Assembly (NCBI GenBank): GCA_947174295.1
Contig: CAMWIG010000028.1
Span: 1-15,089 of the forward strand
From: an uncultured Alistipes sp.
GTDB lineage: Bacteria; Bacteroidota; Bacteroidia; Bacteroidales; Rikenellaceae
Direction: 5' to 3'
DNA: 15,089 nucleotides
Positions 7,223 through 13,597 of this stretch are shown here, piece after piece. The notes beneath the pieces were generated by a model. That model was not told the origin of the DNA. It saw only the letters and a program-made list of their open reading frames with translations, and ran no database searches. The first letter of the stretch is position 1. Each line of letters opens with the position of its first letter. The position numbers were made by a program, and so were the translations under genes.

Positions 7223-9955
7223 CTACTCGGTGAACGCTATCGCCTCGCCGTCGACCAGCACCTCGCCGAACAGTGCGGCGGTGGTATTCTTGCTGTCGCC
7301 GCTGTTCGATGCCAGACCGACGCACACCGTCTCCGGCAGCTCCGCGAAGCTCGACTTGCGGGTCGCGCCGAACGTCGCTCCGCCGTCGAGCGAATAGCTC
7401 AGCAGCACGTCGCCGCCCGAACGTTCGAGCCGCAGCACGGCCTTGGCGCCGGTGACGGTCGCAGGAGCCGACATGCCGCCGCGGCTCGCATTGCCCGAAG
7501 CCACACGATGCGAGTAGTAATATGCCGAGGCAGGGCCTACGGCGACCATGGAGTGGAGGAATGCAGTAGCCGAAGCCGACACGTCGGGAGTCAGCATGAT
7601 ACCGGCCAGCGACTGGTTGCCCGTTGTCTTGGTCGACTCGTAGGACTCGACGACGGCCGTCATTACGAAGTCGCCCGTAATCCGGCGGTACACATAACCG
7701 AACGTCTGCGCGCCGCTCTCGAACTTGCCGCAGGCGGTAATCGACACGCCGCCGTCGACGGCCGCCACGGCGCTCGACGCCGAGTTATAGTCGCAAATCA
7801 TCCAGCCGTTGGCAAGCTCCACCGGGTTGGGAACCACCGGGTCGGGGTCGGAGGGGTCGGTTCCGGGCGTGGTGGTGGTGATGCCGCCGTTGTCGACGGC
7901 TATCGGAGCCTTGTCGAATCCCGGGAGTTTGCCCACGCCGGCACCCGACGGCACGATTTCGGCGATGCGCGACGCATCGTCCACGACATAGGAATATGTC
8001 GGCTTGAAGTCGTCGTAGGTGTAGGGCGTCGCGAGTTTCGAACCGTTGTAGGAGGTGTACTCCACGTTGGTGAACGGACCGCGGAAGTTCGACGGGTTGT
8101 TCACATACTCGTTGTCGCACTCGTAGAGATATCCGGCGACCGAACCTTGGAGGTTCGACACCCACGAGCTGCCGCTCGGCTTGGCCGGATAGGTGCAGAT
8201 GTCGGTCGGAAGCGCTACGCCGTCGAAACAGTTGTGCTCGACGAGCACCATCGCGCCGTAGGCGCTGCCGGCGCCGTAGGTCGTACAGCCGTCGTAGAAG
8301 TTGTTGTAGACGTGCGCACGGCCGAAACGCACGCGCGGATGACGCGACGAGGATTTGTCGAAGAAGTTGTGGTGGAACGTCACCGTGATGTCCTTGTCGG
8401 CCGTCGCGCTGTTGGAGTGGCCGACCAGACACGTCTTCTGCGTCTTGATGAAGTGGCACCACGACACTGTCACCGCACGCGTAGCATGCGTCACGTCGCA
8501 CGAACCGTCCTCATAGTCGTGCGTCTGGTTCACCGACTCGAACGTACAGTGGTCGACCCACACGTTCTCGCTATCCTGCATGGATATGCCGTCGGCGCCG
8601 TTGTCGGCTTTCGGCATCTTGATGTAGACGTTGCGGATAATGATGTTCCGGGCCTCTTTGAGGAAGAATCCTACATTCTCCATCACGAAGTCGTCGGTAC
8701 CGTAAATCGAGATGTTGCTCGTGCGCTTGATGTCGAACCACGGACTGCTCGCCGCACGGCCGTCGTCCTTGGTGAACTTGCCGCTGAGCCATACGATTGC
8801 CGGAGTCGTCGACTTGTTCTTTTCGCGCAGGTAGAGCCACTCGTTGAACTTCTTGCCGTCGTCGAAGTGGTGTATATTGGCCGCCGAAGCGCCTTCGCCG
8901 CCGGTGGTGTTCTCGGCATAGCCGTAGAGCCTGTCCAGCTCGACGCTGCCCGTGACGGGAGGCACGACGGGCGAGGAACCGCCCTCGACAGCCACGCCGA
9001 ACGCCGCGAGCTTCAACAGCGAAGTCGTCGATGCGGCGTAGAGCGCGATTTCGCCCTCGCCCGACACGGTCGGCGCCGTCACCTCGACGCTCGTCTCGCC
9101 GACCTTGACGCCCCAGCCTTCGGGACGCTCTATGGCGATTTCGGCCACACCGCGCTGCACGAGTTCGAACGTGCGGGTCGCGCCCGCATCGAACACCTCG
9201 CGCTCGCCCACGGCGAGTGAGAACAGAAACGCCTCGACAATCGGAATCTCCAAAATATCGCCCTTGTGATATTCGAGCACCAGCATCGTGCCGTCGGCCG
9301 ACACCTCAGCCGACATGAACGGGCCGTTGGGCAGCCGATCCGTCGCCGAAGCCTTCACGGGACGGCCCTCGGCGTCCAGAAGCTGCTGCTGGCCGTTGCC
9401 GTCGCGGTAGTCCACCAGCCAGTATCCGTTTTTGTCGACCGTGAGTTCGGGCACCTTGCCCGGCTGGCCGGGCGTCCCGTCCGGGCCTGCCGCACCGGCC
9501 TCGCCGAGTCCCGACACCGGGTTGCCCGAGGCATCGAGAATCGGCTGCCAGCTCGCTCCGCCGTCGGAGGAGATGTACCAGTAGCCGTCGGCAGTGTCGA
9601 TTTTCAGCATGGGCATCTCGAAGCCCTTGCCGGACGGGCCCTGGTCGCCCTGATCGCCGTCGGGGCCCTTCGCACCGCTGCGCAGCACGTCGGTCGTACC
9701 GTCGGAATAGGTAATCGTCACCGTCCCGGCAGTCTCCGACACGCCCGTAACGACACGTCGGCCGGCAGCCGCCTCGACCAGACGGGCATATGTCTCCAAA
9801 TCGGCATTCAGCTGCTCGACAGCCTGCTGCGAAGCCTCGATGCGCGAAGCGATGTCGTCGAGCCGCTGCCGCAGTTCGCTGTCGTCGTAATCCTCCGAGC
9901 AGCTCCACCCCAGCGTCACAGCCGCCAGAAGCGCAAAACAGAGTATCTTTTTCAT
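7223..9955 (-). CDS. Surface lipoprotein pectate lyase (PL1 beta-helix) on a DUF4988/PL29-N stalk
   Basis: A 910-residue multidomain lipoprotein. The signal peptide ends at Cys19 (imperfect lipobox LGWSC), and SEDYDD after the Cys fits surface export. A coiled coil (about 22-62) leads into two units, each a short collagen-like Gly-X-Y run (94-110, 151-166) followed by a GYW strand segment (124-127, 177-180). A beta domain (to about 325) and a Pro-rich linker follow. The PL1 parallel beta-helix spans about 340-680: NVWVDHCTF, YEDGSCD with probable calcium ligands Asp483 and Asp487, Lys507, and SSRHPRVRFG with Arg538 and Arg543 in PelC-like spacing. After a TTTTPGTDPSDPDP linker, residues about 711-910 form a beta-sandwich like sugar-binding (LamG-like) domains. 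It should cleave pectate by beta-elimination, releasing unsaturated oligogalacturonides. Its start lies 9 bases after the stop of the upstream lipoprotein gene, so they form one operon. Confidence 0.9.
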   Translation of the reverse strand: MKKILCFALLAAVTLGWSCSEDYDDSELRQRLDDIASRIEASQQAVEQLNADLETYARLVEAAAGRRVVTGVSETAGTVTITYSDGTTDVLRSGAKGPDGDQGDQGPSGKGFEMPMLKIDTADGYWYISSDGGASWQPILDASGNPVSGLGEAGAAGPDGTPGQPGKVPELTVDKNGYWLVDYRDGNGQQQLLDAEGRPVKASATDRLPNGPFMSAEVSADGTMLVLEYHKGDILEIPIVEAFLFSLAVGEREVFDAGATRTFELVQRGVAEIAIERPEGWGVKVGETSVEVTAPTVSGEGEIALYAASTTSLLKLAAFGVAVEGGSSPVVPPVTGSVELDRLYGYAENTTGGEGASAANIHHFDDGKKFNEWLYLREKNKSTTPAIVWLSGKFTKDDGRAASSPWFDIKRTSNISIYGTDDFVMENVGFFLKEARNIIIRNVYIKMPKADNGADGISMQDSENVWVDHCTFESVNQTHDYEDGSCDVTHATRAVTVSWCHFIKTQKTCLVGHSNSATADKDITVTFHHNFFDKSSSRHPRVRFGRAHVYNNFYDGCTTYGAGSAYGAMVLVEHNCFDGVALPTDICTYPAKPSGSSWVSNLQGSVAGYLYECDNEYVNNPSNFRGPFTNVEYTSYNGSKLATPYTYDDFKPTYSYVVDDASRIAEIVPSGAGVGKLPGFDKAPIAVDNGGITTTTPGTDPSDPDPVVPNPVELANGWMICDYNSASSAVAAVDGGVSITACGKFESGAQTFGYVYRRITGDFVMTAVVESYESTKTTGNQSLAGIMLTPDVSASATAFLHSMVAVGPASAYYYSHRVASGNASRGGMSAPATVTGAKAVLRLERSGGDVLLSYSLDGGATFGATRKSSFAELPETVCVGLASNSGDSKNTTAALFGEVLVDGEAIAFTE

Positions 9956-9964
9956 TTGTCAGGT

Positions 9965-11743
9965 CTACTTTTTATATTCGATAACTATCGACACCACCTT
10001 GCCGTCCTCGGCCGACGCATTGGCGAAGGAGAAGAGTCCGTTGTTGCCCGCAGGGAACGTATAGACATGCTCCACGGCCTTGGTGTTGTCGTTCGACGAG
10101 AGAACCGTGCTCTCCGCACCGCCGGCGTCGGCGGTCATGGTGAAGATGCTGCCCTTCTTCGAGCCGTTGTCGATGAGCGTCACGGTGATTTTCGTTATTT
10201 CGCCCAGCGGGTCGGTATTGCGCAGAGTCGTCGTACCGGCCGTCGCCGCCTTGTAGAAGTAGAGAACCGGCACTTTCTCGGCCGCAGCATTGGCGCTCGT
10301 CGCCAGAGCCAGATAGGACTCGAACCCGATACCGTCCCACGTCCACGTATTGACATTTCCGGCCGTCATTCCCGCCTTGCCGGTAGGAAGTCCCAGTCCT
10401 GCCTCCGACATGGCCTGCGCATCGAGCGTCAGGGTTTGCACGGTCGGCTCGACGGGCGAACCGGCCGCAAGCGTCTTCACGGCGATCGACGCCCACTCCG
10501 AATCGAACCATGCCGCACCGTCGCCCTTGGCCTTGACATAAACGGCATACTCCGTATCGGCCGCGAGATTGCCGACCGTCACGGCCGCAACCTTGGCGAG
10601 CGACTGCTCGGCTCCGTCGGCTCCGACCTTATAGACATAACCCGCAGCCCTGGCGTCGAGCGTCCACTCCACAGTCACGCTCGATGCGGTGCTCGCACCG
10701 GCTTTCAGCACGGGGGCAGTGAGCGCCGAAGGCTCGACGGGCGACGAAGCGTCGACCTCCACCTGCATGCGCACGATGCACGTCAGGCCGCTCTTCATAA
10801 CGACCATGAGCGACACGTCGGTCGCCGAGTCGGCCGTGGCACGCGTCACGGCCGCAGGGGCGGTCACGGTCAGCGCAATGCCGGAGAGTTCGGCATTCCA
10901 GCCGTCGGGGCAGCCCACGACCTTCATATAGTCGGCATCGGCAGCCTCGACCGTATAGGCGCGCGACTCGCCGAGGGCGAACGTCTGCACGCCCTCGACG
11001 GCCGCACCGTCGAAGAGAAGCCAGGCAAGGGGCTTTCCGCCGATAGGAAGCGACACGGTCTGGGTCGAACCGACCAGAACGATGTCGAGCGTGGCGCCGT
11101 CCTCCGAAATCTCGACCGAAGAGAAGAGCGAGTCGTAAACCACCGAGGGGTCGTCGACCACCGCCTTTACCGGGGCGCCGTAAGCATCCGTCAGGCGCTC
11201 GGGCGCGCCGCCGTCATAGCTCACAGTCCAGTATCCCTCGGAATCGACGCCCAGACGCGGAGTCGAGCCCTGAGCTCCCGCCGAACCCGCCGGGCCGCTC
11301 GCACCGGGCGTACCCAGCGCCGAAATCTTCTGACCGTTGGGATAGCTCCACGTCGTGCCGTCGTAGGATATCTGCCAATAGCCCTCGGCATCGATACGGA
11401 ACACGGGATTCTGCGCATCGTCGCCCTTTTCGCCGTCGGCACCCTTGTCGCCCTTCGCTCCGTCGGAGATGGTGTAGGTCTGACCGTCGCTGAACACCAC
11501 GGTATACCCGCCGTTCGCCGTAGGCGTCACGGAGGTTATCGACAGTCCGTTGGCTATGGCCTGCACGGCTGCGATATCGTCGTTGATTTTGTCGGCTTTC
11601 CGCTGCAAGGCCTCGATTTGCTGTTCGAGCTCCGACAGTTTGCCGTCGAGGTCGTCGATTTTGCCGCGCAGCCCCGAATCGTCGTAGTCGGAGCATGCCG
11701 CCATCGCGAAACATGCGACGGCAAAGAAGAGAAGTTTTTTCAT
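9965..11743 (-). CDS. Surface lipoprotein, DUF4988/PL29-N stalk with FN3 and unknown C-terminal domain
   Basis: A 592-residue lipoprotein with no catalytic domain that I recognise. I chose the ATG at 11743, not the one at 11785, because it starts a clean signal peptide (MKKLLFF, lipobox MAAC, Cys17) followed by SDYDDS, an acidic surface-export pattern. After a heptad-like coiled coil (about 24-65) come a beta hairpin, collagen-like Gly-X-Y runs at 95-108 and 144-159, two GYW segments (121-123, 170-172) and a beta domain to about 330. This order matches the pectate lyase encoded next. Residues 342-425 look like a fibronectin type III domain. Residues 435-592 are an unrecognised beta-rich domain with WTWDG and PLGEITKITVTLIDNG. 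First gene of the operon. A role in binding pectin or another surface ligand is inference from its neighbour. Confidence 0.8.
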   Translation of the reverse strand: MKKLLFFAVACFAMAACSDYDDSGLRGKIDDLDGKLSELEQQIEALQRKADKINDDIAAVQAIANGLSITSVTPTANGGYTVVFSDGQTYTISDGAKGDKGADGEKGDDAQNPVFRIDAEGYWQISYDGTTWSYPNGQKISALGTPGASGPAGSAGAQGSTPRLGVDSEGYWTVSYDGGAPERLTDAYGAPVKAVVDDPSVVYDSLFSSVEISEDGATLDIVLVGSTQTVSLPIGGKPLAWLLFDGAAVEGVQTFALGESRAYTVEAADADYMKVVGCPDGWNAELSGIALTVTAPAAVTRATADSATDVSLMVVMKSGLTCIVRMQVEVDASSPVEPSALTAPVLKAGASTASSVTVEWTLDARAAGYVYKVGADGAEQSLAKVAAVTVGNLAADTEYAVYVKAKGDGAAWFDSEWASIAVKTLAAGSPVEPTVQTLTLDAQAMSEAGLGLPTGKAGMTAGNVNTWTWDGIGFESYLALATSANAAAEKVPVLYFYKAATAGTTTLRNTDPLGEITKITVTLIDNGSKKGSIFTMTADAGGAESTVLSSNDNTKAVEHVYTFPAGNNGLFSFANASAEDGKVVSIVIEYKK

Positions 11744-11803
11744 AAAGGTTTTTATTTTCAGGTTTGTTTCAAGTTTCATCCTCACGGCATCGACACCGAC
11801 CGC

Positions 11804-11878
11804 TCATGGCCGAACCGTCGCGATTACGAAAACAACCGCACGCGCGGAATTCGGCATACGGTCGTCAAAATCGGACAT
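11804..11878 (-). other. Possible 24-codon leader ORF upstream of the lipoprotein operon
   Basis: An ATG at 11878-11876 opens a 24-residue frame (beginning MSDFDDRMPN) ending in TGA at 11806-11804. That TGA overlaps another ATG as ATGA, which starts a second, shorter frame. Both lie in the predicted leader of the operon. No run of regulatory codons or attenuator hairpin is evident, so this may be chance. It is listed only because the leader is unusually long. Confidence 0.12.
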
Positions 11879-11922
11879 GTCAATGATGCTTTTGCGAACG
11901 GCCGCTGCGGCTCTTCGCAATA

Positions 11923-11954
11923 CGAAGTTATGTATTCTTTCCTGCGCCTACAAG
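11923..11954 (-). promoter_or_regulatory. Candidate promoter of the lyase/lipoprotein operon
   Basis: On the - strand, CTTG (11954-11951) and TAACTTCG (11930-11923) are separated by 20 bases. This is close to the Bacteroidetes TTTG / TAnnTTTG arrangement, with one mismatch in each box. The predicted start near 11916 lies in a small palindrome, CTTCG-CAATA-CGAAG (11913-11927 on the + strand), which could be an operator or a 5' hairpin. The leader would be about 170 bases. Confidence 0.4.
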
Positions 11955-12008
11955 GCCGCCGTCGAAAATTACAAGTCTTTCGTCAAAAATTCACAAAAAC
12001 GCCTAATA

Positions 12009-12047
12009 CAGCCCTGCGGCCGACATTCCGGCCCTCCGCAGCGGCTG
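12009..12047. repeat. Imperfect inverted repeat in the inter-operon gap
   Basis: CAGCC-CTGCGG-CCG on the left (12009-12022) pairs with CGG (12029-12031), CCGCAG (12036-12041) and GGCTG (12043-12047). One 4-base and one 1-base bulge interrupt it, giving about 14 base pairs around a 6-base loop. No T tract follows closely on either strand. On the - strand the next T-run is about 15 bases away. It could be a structured RNA element or a protein site. Confidence 0.45.
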
Positions 12048-12196
12048 TTCTGCGACGCAATCGGCCCTCTCTGAAATATCCCGGCAGTTGCCACGACGCG
12101 TATGACCACGACGCGACGCCGCCCCCACGGCAGCCGCACCGAACACCGAAAGCCGCTTCGCCGCACGACTACGGTTCTACGCGATACGCAAAACAA

Positions 12197-12229
12197 AGTC
12201 CCCGCAGCGATTCTCTCGCTGCGGGGACT
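12197..12229 (-). terminator. Intrinsic terminator of the C10 protease operon
   Basis: AGTCCCCGCAGCGA (12197-12210) and TCGCTGCGGGGACT (12216-12229) form a perfect 14-bp stem with a 5-base loop. Read on the - strand, the stem is followed by TTGTTTTG, giving a good U-rich tail. It lies 26 bases after the stop of the last gene of the operon. Confidence 0.9.
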
Positions 12230-12255
12230 CGCCCAACAGGGTTAAACTTCATCTG

Positions 12256-12909
12256 TTACATTCCGAAGCCCATACCGTTGGACTTCACGGCATTGTCAAT
12301 CCACCACCGGAGGGTTTCGGCGCTCTCCGGCTTCATAAACATGCGCAGATAGATGCCGAAATCGGGATAGTAACCGTAGCCGTGCTCGTCGCCGCCCTCC
12401 TTAACTGGGCCGTAGACACCGGCGCTGTTGCACAGATTTCCGTCCAGAATCATGCTCGTTCCGTCGAACGCCTTGACCTGCGCTTTCAGGTTCTGATAAC
12501 GGGCCTCGGTATCGTCACCAGCATAGGATGTCGTGATGATGGCCGTCTCAGGGTCGTAGCTCCATGTATAGACACGGTATTTCGGGCCGCCGGGAACCTC
12601 GTGCCAGCACTGCCAGCACGTGCCGTCCTCGAAGAAGATGACACGGACAGGCTCCCAGCCTATGCGCTCATCCGTATCGTAATAATACAATTTTCCCGAC
12701 TTGCAATACCACTCGTCCTCGCAGCATATCATCCCTATTTTCAGCAGCTCCGCCGGAATCGCCGCAGTATCGAAACTGCCGTGCGAACCAACGAACTCCT
12801 CCGTCGCATTCCACGACTTGCGAATGTCATTCTCCCCGCTGTCATCCGAATTGCAGGCTACGGCCAGCAGCGAGGCCAGCGCGAAAATAAGGGCTACGTA
12901 GTTTTTCAT
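12256..12909 (-). CDS. Small three-cysteine lipoprotein, paralogue B, last gene of the C10 protease operon
   Basis: A 217-residue lipoprotein of unrecognised family. The signal peptide ends at Cys19 (LLAVAC), followed by NSDDSGEND, an acidic surface-export pattern. The mature part has the strand pattern of a lipocalin-like small beta-barrel (RVIFFEDGTC, YTWSYDPETA, YQNLKAQVKA, MILDGNLC), a fold I infer only from the pattern. It is clearly a paralogue of the upstream gene. Shared blocks are SWNA, PAxLLxxGM, CKxG, FFxDGTC, NLKAQVKA, DGNLC and GIYLRMxMxPESA. Cys69, Cys98 and Cys160 are conserved. It differs by a Gly/Tyr-rich insertion (about 161-184) after DGNLC. It begins 12 bases after its paralogue's stop, and a terminator follows. 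Inhibitor, substrate or partner of the protease is speculation from position. Confidence 0.8.
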   Translation of the reverse strand: MKNYVALIFALASLLAVACNSDDSGENDIRKSWNATEEFVGSHGSFDTAAIPAELLKIGMICCEDEWYCKSGKLYYYDTDERIGWEPVRVIFFEDGTCWQCWHEVPGGPKYRVYTWSYDPETAIITTSYAGDDTEARYQNLKAQVKAFDGTSMILDGNLCNSAGVYGPVKEGGDEHGYGYYPDFGIYLRMFMKPESAETLRWWIDNAVKSNGMGFGM

Positions 12910-12921
12910 TGCTTTTATGAT

Positions 12922-13548
12922 TTATTTTCCATAATCGAGGCTATTCGACAACTGGGCATTTTCGAGCCACATGTCATAATTATCGGCTGATTCGGGACGC
13001 ATGGCCATTCGCAGATAGATGCCGTCGTAAGATGATATGCAGCCGCATAGGTTGCCGTCGAATACGACTTTATCCCGTGTCAAAGCTTTTACCTGGGCTT
13101 TCAGGTTCATAAAACCGTCATCGGCATCCGGCCCCAGATACGATGTCACGACCGTGGCCGACTCTTCATCGTAAGTCCAGCTGTATTCATGATATTTCAT
13201 TCCGCCAATGGATGCAGACCCCGGCTCCTCATACCAATACCGCCGGCATGTTCCGTCATTGAAAAACACCACACGCGTCGGCATCCAACCGTCATTGAAA
13301 TGCAAGGCATAATTCGCTCCGTAGGGATAACCGTTCTTACAACGCCACTCCTCGCGGCTTACGACCATTCCCATATCGAGCAACAATGCCGGAACCTCGG
13401 CAGGATCGAAATTGCGATTCTCCACAACCCATTGGCCTTCGGCATTCCAACTGCGTTCTGCACGCTTCGCATCGTCTCCATCCGAATTGCAGGCAACCGT
13501 CGCAAGAGCGCAAATCGACGCCGCCATCATAAAACACACCTTCTTCAT
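12922..13548 (-). CDS. Small three-cysteine lipoprotein, paralogue A, middle gene of the C10 protease operon
   Basis: A 208-residue lipoprotein of unrecognised family. I chose the ATG at 13548 (MKKVCFMM), not one 14 codons upstream, because it starts a normal signal peptide ending at Cys20 (LATVAC), followed by NSDGDD. Cys70, Cys101 and Cys168 correspond to the three cysteines of the downstream paralogue. FNDGTC, YSWTYDEESA, NLKAQVKA and DGNLC align block by block, so the pair arose by tandem duplication. It lacks the Gly/Tyr-rich insertion of its sibling. The 49-base gap after the protease stop is strongly A+T-rich and could hold a weak promoter, but I see no good -7 box, so it is probably read through from the protease gene. 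Function unknown. Confidence 0.8.
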   Translation of the reverse strand: MKKVCFMMAASICALATVACNSDGDDAKRAERSWNAEGQWVVENRNFDPAEVPALLLDMGMVVSREEWRCKNGYPYGANYALHFNDGWMPTRVVFFNDGTCRRYWYEEPGSASIGGMKYHEYSWTYDEESATVVTSYLGPDADDGFMNLKAQVKALTRDKVVFDGNLCGCISSYDGIYLRMAMRPESADNYDMWLENAQLSNSLDYGK

Positions 13549-13597
13549 AATTATATTGTATTTATTATATATCAAGCAATTATCATGCAAAAACCTG

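Larger units (their letters stand above)
11744..12255. other. 512-base intergenic region between the two lipoprotein operons
   Basis: I see no convincing gene here; open frames on either strand are Arg/Pro-rich and lack family features. Reading from the right, it contains the intrinsic terminator of the protease operon (12197-12229), a featureless GC-rich stretch (12050-12190), an imperfect inverted repeat (12009-12047), an AT-richer stretch with a candidate promoter (11923-11954), and a leader of about 170 bases before the lipoprotein ATG at 11743. The last 20 bases before that ATG on the - strand are A-rich, as is common for Bacteroidetes ribosome landing sites. Confidence 0.6.

Noticed and set aside
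9458..9676. Collagen-like Gly-X-Y runs as true collagen triple helix in the pectate lyase
   Set aside because: Each run is only about five or six triplets and is interrupted by GYW segments, too short for a stable triple helix. It is treated as part of the DUF4988/PL29-N module.
7223..11743. A complete polysaccharide utilisation locus
   Set aside because: A lyase and a surface lipoprotein are present, but there is no SusC/SusD pair, sensor or sigma/anti-sigma regulator in the window, so I only call it a two-gene operon.
11744..11785. An upstream start adding 14 residues to the FN3 lipoprotein
   Set aside because: It would put a charged extension before a perfect MKK lipoprotein signal peptide; the start at 11743 is preferred.
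9266..12352. A + strand open frame of about 1,000 codons across the lipoprotein gene and the gap
   Set aside because: It is His/Arg-rich, has no recognisable domain and runs across an intergenic region and a terminator. The - strand gene beneath it has lipoprotein, coiled-coil and FN3 features.
13549..13590. An upstream start adding 14 residues to paralogue A
   Set aside because: The same argument applies: the MKK start at 13548 gives a normal SpII signal peptide and the extra codons lie in A+T-rich spacer.
13549..13597. A promoter in the A+T-rich gap between the protease and paralogue A
   Set aside because: There is a TTTTTG run and a TATAAT-like stretch on the - strand, but no TAnnTTTG box with correct spacing, so I did not list it.
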